Below are positions 1 to 7,071 of a stretch of 64,000 nt of DNA, piece after piece. Below the pieces are notes generated by a model. It was given only the letters and a program-made list of their open reading frames with translations. It was not told where the DNA came from and searched no databases. Origin of the DNA: Pseudomonas fluorescens (GTDB lineage: Bacteria > Pseudomonadota > Gammaproteobacteria > Pseudomonadales > Pseudomonadaceae); assembly GCF_005938625.1 (NCBI RefSeq), contig NZ_VCNJ01000001.1, forward strand, positions 243,678 through 307,677. Reading direction: 5' to 3'. Within the stretch, counting starts at the first letter, position 1. Each line of letters starts with the position of its first letter. Position numbers and translations under genes: made by a program.

Positions 1-200
1 ACCTTCTGGCACAGGCTCAAGCCGCTTTCGCCGGGCATCATCAGATCAAGAATGATCGTGTCCGGACGGTTCTGCGCGATTGCCGCCCACATGGCTTCGC
101 CGTGGGACGCCAAGTCGACTTCATAAGCGTGCTGCACGAAGAACTTCTTCAGCAGCGCGAGGATTTCCACGTCGTCGTCGACGAACAGCAGTCTGCTCAC
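1..200 (-). CDS. Response regulator, receiver domain (5' part only, runs off the window)
   Basis: Only the first 66 or so residues are in the window; the gene continues leftwards beyond base 1. Reading leftwards from a GTG at 200, the product begins with a typical receiver fold. It has an acidic triplet (DDD, residues 8-10) at the metal-binding pocket and a phospho-acceptor Asp at about residue 52 in the motif ILDLMMPGESG. This is the pattern of a two-component response regulator, probably of the OmpR class, acting in the cytoplasm as a phosphorylation-controlled regulator. GTG is the likely start because an upstream in-frame ATG is followed two codons later by a stop. The output domain is not visible, so the partner kinase and targets cannot be named. 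Confidence 0.8.
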   Translation of the reverse strand, partial: MSRLLFVDDDVEILALLKKFFVQHAYEVDLASHGEAMWAAIAQNRPDTIILDLMMPGESGLSLCQK

Positions 201-362
201 AGTTACAGATCCATGCGGCGAAAAAACGCCAATCTAAAGCCATTTCGCCGTCCGGGTCATTTATTTCAATCGAGCAACATTTCTACGCGCCAGACATCAA
301 GCGGACATTCTCTGGCAAAACCGCGCGGGCACTCTGCAGCTATTTCCAGCGGGGGGATTGGC

Positions 363-674
363 ATGAAGTTATTGAACAACAAACCGGGCGTTACGCAGCA
401 CAACAGCAATCGGCCGTTGATTCTCAGCCAGCGCACCGCCGCACTCGGCCCGGACACACCGGTGGTCTTTCAGGAATCGTGCCTGGGGGTTTCCACTGAT
501 CAGGGCACGGTGGTTCTGCGCCGTTACTTCGAGCATTTCAGCCCGACCAACGCGCACTGGGTGGAATACGTGCATAGCGTCAACACCGCTGACCTCATGA
601 ACTGGATCATGGCCCATGGTCGATTGCACATCGAATGCTCGGACAACCTGGCGCAAAACAAGGAAGCCGTTTGA
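363..674 (+). CDS. Small hypothetical protein, 103 aa
   Basis: I do not recognise this family. The 103-residue product has no signal peptide or membrane segment. It is fairly rich in His and Asn and contains two Cys. The ATG at 363 follows a G-rich stretch (AGCGGGGGGA) that can serve as a ribosome binding site. Its TGA stop shares a base with the ATG of the next gene (TGATG at 672-676), so the two are probably co-transcribed and translationally coupled with the DUF3313 lipoprotein. The coding call rests on this coupling and on the ribosome binding site; function is unknown. Confidence 0.6.
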   Translation: MKLLNNKPGVTQHNSNRPLILSQRTAALGPDTPVVFQESCLGVSTDQGTVVLRRYFEHFSPTNAHWVEYVHSVNTADLMNWIMAHGRLHIECSDNLAQNKEAV

Positions 675-1333
675 TGTCGCGTATTCATTTGCTGTCGCTG
701 TCGATTGTCACCACGCTGAGCCTGGCGGCGTGCAGCAACAAAACGCCGGAACACAGCGGCTTTCTGCATGACTACAGCGTGTTGACCGAGCGCCAGTCGC
801 CGTCCGGTCAGCCCGTGTTGGGGTGGGTCAGCCCGGCCCTCGCCCGGGGTCGATACACGCAGGTTTATCTGGCGCCGAGTCAGTTCTACCCGAGTGCCGA
901 GCCGACGCAACGCATTCCGCTGAGCACGCTGTCTGGCGTTACTGACTACTACGACGCGGCGCTGCGGCTGGAATTGAGCAAAGTGACGCATCTGGTCAAT
1001 CAACCCGGGCCGAACACCCTGATAGTGCGCCCGGCCATCACTCAAGTGGCGACCAGCACTCAGGGTTTGCGCTTTTATGAGTGGCTACCGGTCACCCTCG
1101 TCGCGGCCGGTGTCAGTACGGCGACCGGCATCCGTGATCAGGACAGTGAAGTCGCCACCGAAGTGTCGTTCGAGGACGGTTCGACCGGCGAAGTGATTGC
1201 CGAAGTGGTGCGCAAAGGCACCGGTGTGCCGCTGGAGAACGACAAACAGGTGCTGACTGCCGACGACGTCAAGGTGGTGCTGGATGGCTGGGCCAGCGAC
1301 CTGCGGCAATCGTATACAGCCATTCGCCGGTAA
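674..1333 (+). CDS. DUF3313 family lipoprotein, 219 aa
   Basis: The product begins with a lipoprotein signal peptide ending in the lipobox LAAC (Cys about 19), so it should be lipid-anchored in the cell envelope. The body matches DUF3313 proteins: an early YTQVYLAPSQF segment, a middle YDAALRLEL segment, then a run resembling AITQVATSTQGLRFYEWLPV and a Gly-rich region around residue 150. The start at 674 was chosen over an in-frame start 39 bases upstream because it puts the signal peptide at the N-terminus and overlaps the stop of the preceding gene. The family has no established function; members are usually periplasm-facing lipoproteins in Proteobacteria. Confidence 0.8.
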   Translation: MSRIHLLSLSIVTTLSLAACSNKTPEHSGFLHDYSVLTERQSPSGQPVLGWVSPALARGRYTQVYLAPSQFYPSAEPTQRIPLSTLSGVTDYYDAALRLELSKVTHLVNQPGPNTLIVRPAITQVATSTQGLRFYEWLPVTLVAAGVSTATGIRDQDSEVATEVSFEDGSTGEVIAEVVRKGTGVPLENDKQVLTADDVKVVLDGWASDLRQSYTAIRR

Positions 1334-1345
1334 ACACATATTCCT

Positions 1346-1472
1346 GTAGGAGCTGCCGAAGGCTGCGATCTTTTGATCTTGGGACGCGGAGCGTCCCCGG
1401 CTGCATTCCCACGCAGAGCGTGGGAACGATCAGCGAGGGAACCATCAATCGCAGCCTTCGGCAGCTCCTACA
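1346..1472. repeat. Composite REP-type inverted repeat
   Basis: Two arms of about 25 bases read TGTAGGAGCTGCCGAAGGCT onwards at 1346 and return as the exact reverse complement ending at 1472. Nested between them, at about 1381-1431, is a different repeat unit (GGGACGCGGAGCGTCC and a GTTCCCACGC/GCGTGGGAAC hairpin) that recurs almost identically at 44939-44991. The element fills most of the gap between the DUF3313 gene and proP. The outer arms also recur at 38107-38179 and 48064-48151. Confidence 0.85.
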
Positions 1473-1601
1473 CCGGTGCGCCAGGAAAAAAGCAGCGAGC
1501 AGTGAATTATTTCGTGTCCTCATGTATCTGAGCCAAAGAGTACGCGCCAGCAAATAGATGGCATCTACGCGGCACGATGGATCAGCAAAGAGAAGACCCG
1601 G

Positions 1602-3104
1602 ATGAAATCACGCAAGAAAACCGTCAAGCCGATCGGCTTGAAAGACATCACCATTGTCGACGACGCCAAGATGCGCAAGGCGATCACCGCCGCCGCACTG
1701 GGCAATGCCATGGAATGGTTCGACTTTGGTGTCTACGGCTTCGTCGCCTATGTGCTCGGCAAAGTGTTCTTTCCCGGCGCTGACCCCGGCACGCAGATGA
1801 TCGCCGCGCTGGCGACGTTCTCGGTGCCCTTCCTGATCCGGCCGCTGGGCGGCTTGTTCTTCGGCGCATTGGGCGACAAGTACGGACGACAGAAAGTCCT
1901 CGCCGCGACGATCGTGATCATGTCGCTCAGCACCTTCGCCATCGGCCTGATCCCGTCCTATGCCTCGATCGGTATCTGGGCGCCGATCCTGCTGTTGCTG
2001 GCAAAAATGGCGCAAGGCTTCTCGGTGGGCGGTGAATACACCGGCGCGTCGATCTTCGTCGCTGAATATGCGCCAGACCGCAAACGCGGGTTCCTCGGCA
2101 GTTGGCTGGATTTCGGCTCGATTGCCGGTTTCGTCCTCGGTGCCGGTGTGGTGGTGTTGATTTCCACCACGCTGGGCGAAGCGAAGTTCGAGGAATGGGG
2201 CTGGCGCCTGCCGTTCTTCCTCGCCCTGCCGCTGGGCATGATCGGCCTCTATTTGCGCCACGCGCTGGAAGAAACCCCGGCGTTCCAGCAGCACGTCGAA
2301 AAGCTTGAGCAAGGCGATCGCGAAGGCCTTGCCGGCGGCCCGAAAGTCTCGTTCAAGGAGGTCGCGACCAAACACTGGCGCAGCCTGATGACCTGCATTG
2401 GCGTGGTGGCGGTGACCAACGTTACCTACTACATGCTGCTCACCTACATGCCGAGTTACCTGTCGCACAACCTGCACTACAGCGAAAACCGTGGCGTACT
2501 GATCATCATCGCGATCATGGTCGGCATGTTGTTTGTGCAGCCGGCGATCGGCTTTATCAGCGACAAGATTGGCCGCAAACCTTTTATCGTCGTCGGCAGC
2601 ATCGGCTTGTTCATTCTGGCGATTCCGGCGTTCATGCTGATCAACAGCGGCAAGATCGGTTTGATCTTCGCCGGTCTGCTGATGCTGGCCGTGTTGCTGA
2701 ACTTCTTTATCGGCGTGATGGCTTCGACACTGCCAGCGATGTTTCCCACGCACATTCGCTACAGTGCGCTGGCGGCTGCGTTTAACGTCTCGGTATTGAT
2801 TGCCGGTCTGACGCCGACCGTGGTCGCCTGGCTGGTAGAGAGCACCAATGATCTGTACATGCCGGCGTATTACCTGATGGTCATCGCCGTGGTCGGTCTG
2901 ATTACCGGCGTGACGATGAAGGAAACCGCCAACAAGCCGTTGCGTGGTGCCGCGCCGGCCGCCTCCGACCTAGAAGAGGCCAAAGAGCTGCTGCAGGAAC
3001 ACCACGACAACATCGAACAGAAGATCGAAGACATCGACGCCGAAATCGCCGCGCTGGAAGCCAAGCGCAAGGAGCTGGTGCAGCAGCATCCGCGCATTAA
3101 CTGA
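1602..3104 (+). CDS. proP: Proline/glycine betaine:H+ symporter ProP (MFS)
   Basis: This 500-residue product is a 12-segment major facilitator transporter of the metabolite:H+ symporter family. It carries the family signatures NAMEWFDFGVYGF (about residues 34-46), GALGDKYGRQKVL after the second or third helix, and QGFSVGGEYTGA near residue 140. After the last helix there is a long cytoplasmic tail (from about residue 450) with a heptad pattern (LEEAKELLQEHHDN, IEQKIEDIDAEIAALEA). This is the coiled coil known in ProP to take part in osmosensing. It should import proline, glycine betaine and related osmoprotectants when osmolality rises. It stands alone, convergent with a LysR gene 13 bases downstream. 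An inverted repeat (GGTCAGGC/GCCTGACC) at about 3116-3135 spans the junction and may help end transcription. Confidence 0.88.
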   Translation: MKSRKKTVKPIGLKDITIVDDAKMRKAITAAALGNAMEWFDFGVYGFVAYVLGKVFFPGADPGTQMIAALATFSVPFLIRPLGGLFFGALGDKYGRQKVLAATIVIMSLSTFAIGLIPSYASIGIWAPILLLLAKMAQGFSVGGEYTGASIFVAEYAPDRKRGFLGSWLDFGSIAGFVLGAGVVVLISTTLGEAKFEEWGWRLPFFLALPLGMIGLYLRHALEETPAFQQHVEKLEQGDREGLAGGPKVSFKEVATKHWRSLMTCIGVVAVTNVTYYMLLTYMPSYLSHNLHYSENRGVLIIIAIMVGMLFVQPAIGFISDKIGRKPFIVVGSIGLFILAIPAFMLINSGKIGLIFAGLLMLAVLLNFFIGVMASTLPAMFPTHIRYSALAAAFNVSVLIAGLTPTVVAWLVESTNDLYMPAYYLMVIAVVGLITGVTMKETANKPLRGAAPAASDLEEAKELLQEHHDNIEQKIEDIDAEIAALEAKRKELVQQHPRIN

Positions 3105-3117
3105 GCCGGATGCCCGG

Positions 3118-4005
3118 TCAGGCAAAGCGCCTGACCGCGGCATCGATGAACTGACGAACCTTCGCCGTCTTCTGCCGATGCGCCGTGTACAGCAGATGCA
3201 TCGACCTGCTCGGCGCCTCAAACCCCTCCAACAACCTCACCAACTCGCCTCTGCGCAATGCCGGTTCAAGAAAGTCGGCAGGCCCCAGCACAATCCCGAA
3301 ACCATCGACCGCCGCTGACAACAACGCCTTGCTCTCGTTGACGTGCAAGCGACTGCTCACCGGCACACGCTCGACCTGGGCGCCGTTGAAGAATGACCAC
3401 TCGTGGTCGACGGGCCGCGACCAATAGGCATACCCCAGGCACTCATGCTGTTGCAGATCGGCGGGCACTTGCGGCGTGCCATGTTCGGCCAGATAGCGTG
3501 GCGCCGCACAAACGATCAAGCGGTACGCAGCCAACGGTCTGGCGGTCAGACTGGCCGTGGCCAACGGGCCAATCCGAAAAGCCACCTCAAACCCCTCCTC
3601 CACCAGATCCACCGCACGGTCGGTCAAGTGCAGGTCGATTTCCACCTCGGGAAACTCGCGCAAGAACGCGGTCACAAACGGCATCAGGCTGTAGGAGCCA
3701 AACGTCACTGGTGCACTGACCCTGAGCTTGCCGCGCGGCGTGTCATTCATGATCTGCGCCAGCGAGTCAGCGGCCTGCGCCTCACTGACAATGTGCTTGC
3801 AGCGCTCATAGTAGGCCTGGCCCAGCTCGGTCAGGCTTTGCCGGCGCGTGGTGCGATTGAGCAGTCGCGCGCCGAGCCGCTGCTCAAGGGCAGCCACGTG
3901 TTTGGCGACCATTTGCGCCGACATGTCCAGGCGTTGCGCGGCGCTGGCGTACGAGCCCGCTTCAGCCGCCATCACAAAAGCCGCCATGCTGCTCAGCCGA
4001 TCCAT
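3118..4005 (-). CDS. LysR-family transcriptional regulator, 295 aa
   Basis: The N-terminal 60 residues form a LysR winged helix-turn-helix (AAEAGSYASAAQRLDMSAQM, then ALEQRLGARLLNRTTRR). A periplasmic-binding-like effector domain follows from about residue 90 (GKLRVSAPVTFGSYSLMPFV). The architecture and length are those of the CrgA/AaeR-type group that usually controls a divergent oxidoreductase. It is divergent from the small NAD(P)-binding reductase gene starting at 4105, which is the natural candidate target. The ATG at 4005 has a strong AGGAG ribosome binding site. That site overlaps a TGTTA-N11-TAACA dyad, which suggests autoregulation. Confidence 0.9.
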   Translation of the reverse strand: MDRLSSMAAFVMAAEAGSYASAAQRLDMSAQMVAKHVAALEQRLGARLLNRTTRRQSLTELGQAYYERCKHIVSEAQAADSLAQIMNDTPRGKLRVSAPVTFGSYSLMPFVTAFLREFPEVEIDLHLTDRAVDLVEEGFEVAFRIGPLATASLTARPLAAYRLIVCAAPRYLAEHGTPQVPADLQQHECLGYAYWSRPVDHEWSFFNGAQVERVPVSSRLHVNESKALLSAAVDGFGIVLGPADFLEPALRRGELVRLLEGFEAPSRSMHLLYTAHRQKTAKVRQFIDAAVRRFA

Positions 4006-4015
4006 TCGAAACTCC

Positions 4016-4036
4016 TGTTAGCGAAAGTAAGTAACA
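4016..4036. promoter_or_regulatory. Candidate LysR-type operator (T-N11-A dyad)
   Basis: The sequence TGTTA, 11 bases, then TAACA forms an exact 5+5 inverted repeat with the T-N11-A spacing that LysR regulators recognise. It lies 11-31 bases upstream of the LysR start and within the 99-base gap to the divergent reductase gene. It overlaps the LysR ribosome binding site. Binding is an inference. Confidence 0.5.
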
Positions 4037-4104
4037 GAGTGCGATTTATCTGCATCTGGTCAGCAATCATCATAGTGGCTCCCCACCTGATAGAGGAACA
4101 CACC

Positions 4105-4767
4105 ATGCGCATTGGAATCGTTGGAGCCGGCTTCATCGGGCGCGCCGTCGCGCAAATCGCCCTCGCTGCCGGGCATGAAGTGATGCTCAGTAACTCACGC
4201 GGCCCGAAGACCATGAGCAGTGTGCTCGCCGGCATCACCGGCTGCCAGATCGGCACCGCCGAACAGGCCACGCAATTTGCCGACGTGGTGTTGCTGGCCA
4301 TCCCCTACGAACACATCCCGAGCCTGCCGCCAGCCTGGTTCGAGGGCAAAACCGTACTCGATGCCAACAACTATTACCCGGCTCGCGACGGCCACATCGC
4401 TGCGCTCGACACCTTTCAGACCACCACCAGCCGCTTGCTCGCCGAGCATTTGCAGGGCGCCACGGTGGTCAAGGTGTTCAACGCCATCCTCGCCGCAGAC
4501 TTGCTCAGCGATGGCCGGCCGCGCGGTTCCAGCGAGCGGCGCGCCCTGCCCATCGCAGCGGATGATGCGCAGGCCAAGGCCTTGGTTGTGGGGTTGCTGG
4601 ACGACCTCGGCTTCGATGCGGTCGACGCCGGTGGCCTCGATGAGAGCTGGCGATTCGAGCGGGCGAAACCGGCTTACTGCGCACCTCTGGACAAGTCCGG
4701 GCTGGAGATAGCCTTGGCTGCCGCCGAGCGCGAGGTCGAGTTACCCTTGGGCAGTTGGCGGCGCTGA
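4105..4767 (+). CDS. NAD(P)-binding oxidoreductase, F420-reductase-like (COG2085 type), 220 aa
   Basis: The N-terminus is a Rossmann dinucleotide-binding motif (MRIGIVGAGFIGRAVAQIA) followed by the strand end SNSRGP, whose Ser/Arg fit NADP(H) preference. The segment VVLLAIPYEHI and the later VVKVFNAI are typical of small NADPH-dependent F420-reductase-like proteins. In pseudomonads, which lack F420, these act on unknown substrates. The protein is cytoplasmic with no extra domain. The start was placed at 4105 so that the Rossmann motif is N-terminal; it lies a few bases after an AGAGGAA ribosome binding site. It is divergent from the LysR gene and probably under its control. Confidence 0.8.
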   Translation: MRIGIVGAGFIGRAVAQIALAAGHEVMLSNSRGPKTMSSVLAGITGCQIGTAEQATQFADVVLLAIPYEHIPSLPPAWFEGKTVLDANNYYPARDGHIAALDTFQTTTSRLLAEHLQGATVVKVFNAILAADLLSDGRPRGSSERRALPIAADDAQAKALVVGLLDDLGFDAVDAGGLDESWRFERAKPAYCAPLDKSGLEIALAAAEREVELPLGSWRR

Positions 4768-4858
4768 TTACGCCCGCTCTCTCCGGCGCTGGACTTCCGG
4801 CAGGTGGACGCAGATCAGCTAGCCTTGAATCCGATCGCACGTCATTCAAGGAGCCGTC

Positions 4859-5452
4859 ATGTTCAAGTTCATCAAGACCACCGTGATCGGCGGGCTGCTG
4901 TTCATCCTGCCGCTGGTGCTGATTGTCGTGCTGATCGAAAAAGCCATCCACCTGCTGCGCGGGCCGGTCGAGAAGTTGTTGCCGATGTTCAAGGGCTATG
5001 ACGTCGCGGGCGTTACACTGGTGAGTGTGGCGACGTTGTTGGGTCTGATCGTGCTGTATTTTCTCGCCGGGCTGTTCGCACGCACCTCAGCGGCAGCGCG
5101 GGCGATGGAAGCCACTGAAAACAAGCTGCTCAGCAACTTGCCGGGTTACCAGTTGTTCAAGGACACCACGGCACGCTTTGCCGGGCTGGAAAACGAGGAC
5201 GGTTCCAAGGTCGGAATAATTGCCGAGGGCGAAGGCTTTCGGCTGTGTCTGATCGTCGAAAGCGTGGACGACTGGCTGACGATTTTCATGCCCGACGGTG
5301 GCCCTGCCGGCGGCACCGCCGGTGAAGTGCGGCTGGTCCCGGCCGCACACGTCATTATCACCGACCTGTCGTGGCTGACCCTGGCCACCGGGTTGCGCCG
5401 TGGCGGCCGTGGCATGTTGGCGCAAATGCAAGCCTGGGTGCCGAAAGCCTGA
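4859..5452 (+). CDS. DUF502 family inner-membrane protein, 197 aa
   Basis: Two strongly hydrophobic segments lie at about residues 8-30 and 52-72 (VIGGLLFILPLVLIVVLIEK and LVSVATLLGLIVLYFLAGLF). A soluble C-terminal half follows, containing PGYQLFKDTT and later FMPDGGPAGGTAGEVRLV, as seen in DUF502 proteins. The start has an AAGGAG site eight bases upstream. The function of the family is not established. The gene stands alone and converges, stop against stop, with the Asn-rich protein gene downstream. It is separated from the upstream reductase by about 90 bases, so I take it as its own transcription unit. Confidence 0.8.
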   Translation: MFKFIKTTVIGGLLFILPLVLIVVLIEKAIHLLRGPVEKLLPMFKGYDVAGVTLVSVATLLGLIVLYFLAGLFARTSAAARAMEATENKLLSNLPGYQLFKDTTARFAGLENEDGSKVGIIAEGEGFRLCLIVESVDDWLTIFMPDGGPAGGTAGEVRLVPAAHVIITDLSWLTLATGLRRGGRGMLAQMQAWVPKA

Positions 5453-6031
5453 TCAAGGCGCGTTGACCACCACATACGTCACATCACTGCCCTGATACTG
5501 CGGCTGGTACCAGGTCGAGCCGCACTGCATGTAGGCGACGTTGTAGCGAATCACCTGCACGCAACTGCTGGGCATTTGCGCCGGGGTGAAGATCGCCCCC
5601 ACCACCGCTGCCGTGACCGCGACGGTTGCCGTGACCGCCGCTGCGGCCGCCAGCGGATGGTAGTGATCGTCGTAGCCATAACGGCCATGGCCGTCGACAT
5701 CAATATCGACATCGCGACTGTTATCGATGTTGACGTTACGGTTTACGTTGCGATTGCTGTTGTTGACGTTCGTGCGGTTGCCGACGTTGTTGCCGGCATT
5801 GACCCGATTGCCCGAATTGACCCGATTGCCGGCGCTGACATTGTTGGTGCGCTGCGGCGCATTGATCCGCTGCGCCCGTTGCGCGTTCGGCGCCGGCGCG
5901 CGGTTGACGTTGGCGCGGGCATGTCCCTGAGCGCGTTGCCCCCGGGCATCGGCTTCGGCGACATAACCGGCGGTCAGCAGCGTGGCGGCGGCCAGCGACA
6001 ACAACAGACTCCACGTCATCGACTTGTTCAT
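5453..6031 (-). CDS. Exported Asn-rich repetitive protein, 192 aa
   Basis: I do not recognise this as a named family. The start at 6031 gives a clear signal peptide (MNKSMTWSLLLSLAAATLLT... with cleavage after ADA). The mature protein begins with an Arg/Ala/Asn-rich stretch. It then passes into short imperfect repeats of NRVNxGN type and NVNRNVN around residues 65-110. A hydrophobic Ala/Val/Thr-rich segment lies at about 125-150 (AAAAAVTATVAVTAAVVGAI). The tail has two Cys (SSCVQVIRYNVAYMQCGSTWY) and ends in VVVNAP. The tail resembles small secreted proteins of unknown function found in many pseudomonads. Its start lies one base after the stop of the DUF2092 gene, so the two form an operon. 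Confidence 0.7.
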   Translation of the reverse strand: MNKSMTWSLLLSLAAATLLTAGYVAEADARGQRAQGHARANVNRAPAPNAQRAQRINAPQRTNNVSAGNRVNSGNRVNAGNNVGNRTNVNNSNRNVNRNVNIDNSRDVDIDVDGHGRYGYDDHYHPLAAAAAVTATVAVTAAVVGAIFTPAQMPSSCVQVIRYNVAYMQCGSTWYQPQYQGSDVTYVVVNAP

Positions 6032-6032
6032 G

Positions 6033-6821
6033 TCACTGCCCTCCCTGATCGCTGGCTTTTTTAAACGCAATCGCCACATCGCCTTTGCCCGGTTTGAAGG
6101 TGAACTGCGTGTCCGGGATGGTCGGTTTGAGGTTCCACTGATACACCGCGCTGTACTCGGGGAAGCTCTTATCGTCGGTGGTGGTGATCACCAGTTTGCA
6201 CGGCAAGGGCTTGTCGGAGCGGGTCAGCCACAATTGCCAGTCGATGCCCTCCTGGCGAAACGCCAAATGGTCGCAGAGCTGGCCCTTGATGACCGACGGC
6301 CCCACGTACAGCGCAGCTTTCAAGGCATCGATCTGCGCTTGGTCACTGCCGAACAGAAACAGGTCCTCCATCGGTACCTGCACACCGTAGAAGCTCTCGA
6401 CCTTGTGCAGGGTTTCCGCGACGGTGGCCGGGGCATCGACGGTGGTGTAGTACTTCAGGTACGGCGAATACTGGGTGAGCTTCTTGCCGTTATAGAAGAA
6501 CTCGCGGGTGCGCACATCGCCTTCGCTTTTCGCATACAGGCGATCATGGCCGACCACTTTCAGGGTATTGGCGGACTCTGTCTTGATCTTCTGCCCGGAC
6601 TCCAGAACCGTGTCGCGCGAGACTTGGGCATCGACCTGGAATTTCGGCAGGCTGCGCAGGTAGTTGCCCATGTCGATGAGCTTGTCGACCACTTGCGGGT
6701 TGATCAACGGCGCATCGTCCGTGGCCTCGGCAGCGGGCGCAGGCGGCGGGTCTTCAGCGCGGACTCCCGGCGCGAGCACCAGCGTGAACATCAGGCAGAC
6801 AATACTGGCTGGGGCTTTCAT
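6033..6821 (-). CDS. DUF2092 family predicted periplasmic protein, 262 aa
   Basis: The start at 6821 has a GGACAGGAG ribosome binding site and gives a signal peptide (MKAPASIVCLMFTLVLAPGV, cleavage after VRA). The mature part follows DUF2092 proteins: an N-terminal helix (VVDKLIDMGNYLRSLPKFQV), then a beta-rich lipoprotein-carrier-like fold. Visible segments are REFFYNGKKLTQYSPYLKYY and CDHLAFRQEGIDWQLWL, ending with FTFKPGKGDVAIAF. Such proteins are periplasmic and may bind lipid-like ligands, by analogy with LolA/LolB-like folds. No function is proven. It is the first gene of a two-gene operon and is divergent from the giant surface protein gene. Confidence 0.8.
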   Translation of the reverse strand: MKAPASIVCLMFTLVLAPGVRAEDPPPAPAAEATDDAPLINPQVVDKLIDMGNYLRSLPKFQVDAQVSRDTVLESGQKIKTESANTLKVVGHDRLYAKSEGDVRTREFFYNGKKLTQYSPYLKYYTTVDAPATVAETLHKVESFYGVQVPMEDLFLFGSDQAQIDALKAALYVGPSVIKGQLCDHLAFRQEGIDWQLWLTRSDKPLPCKLVITTTDDKSFPEYSAVYQWNLKPTIPDTQFTFKPGKGDVAIAFKKASDQGGQ

Positions 6822-6895
6822 CGGTTCCGCTCCTGTCCCTGCGTGGGCGTTGCGCCGCATGGGCGACTGACTGACCAGCCTAGACCTCACCCTTG

Positions 6896-6915
6896 CTGTG
6901 CGCCAATGCGCACAG
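6896..6915. promoter_or_regulatory. Perfect 8+4+8 palindrome upstream of the giant surface protein
   Basis: CTGTGCGC, CAAT, GCGCACAG is an exact inverted repeat. It lies 75 bases upstream of the DUF2092 start and about 157 bases upstream of the surface-protein start, in the only intergenic space between the two divergent units. It has no T-run and is not one of the dispersed REP types in this window. An operator for a dimeric regulator is the simplest reading, but no regulator gene is adjacent. Confidence 0.4.
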
Positions 6916-7071
6916 ACACACCGCGCATTGATGGCCATAGGCTGTTATCGCGCCTCGTTGCAAGTCCCTGAACTTCGCTGGAAAAGCGTAAGAAACGTCC
7001 TACGCTGAATTTGTCCGTCGCCCGGCGTCGGCACTCATTGGATGGATTCAGCAGGCAGTACGAGGCCGATC

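Noticed and set aside
1608..2753. A 381-codon minus-strand frame opposite proP
   Set aside because: ProP is unmistakable on the plus strand. The opposite product is rich in Arg, Asp, His and Gln with no recognisable segments.
3403..4104. An N-terminal extension of the NAD(P)-binding reductase across the LysR gene
   Set aside because: The upstream 234 codons are antisense to the LysR gene and lack family features; the Rossmann motif starts at the ATG at 4105.
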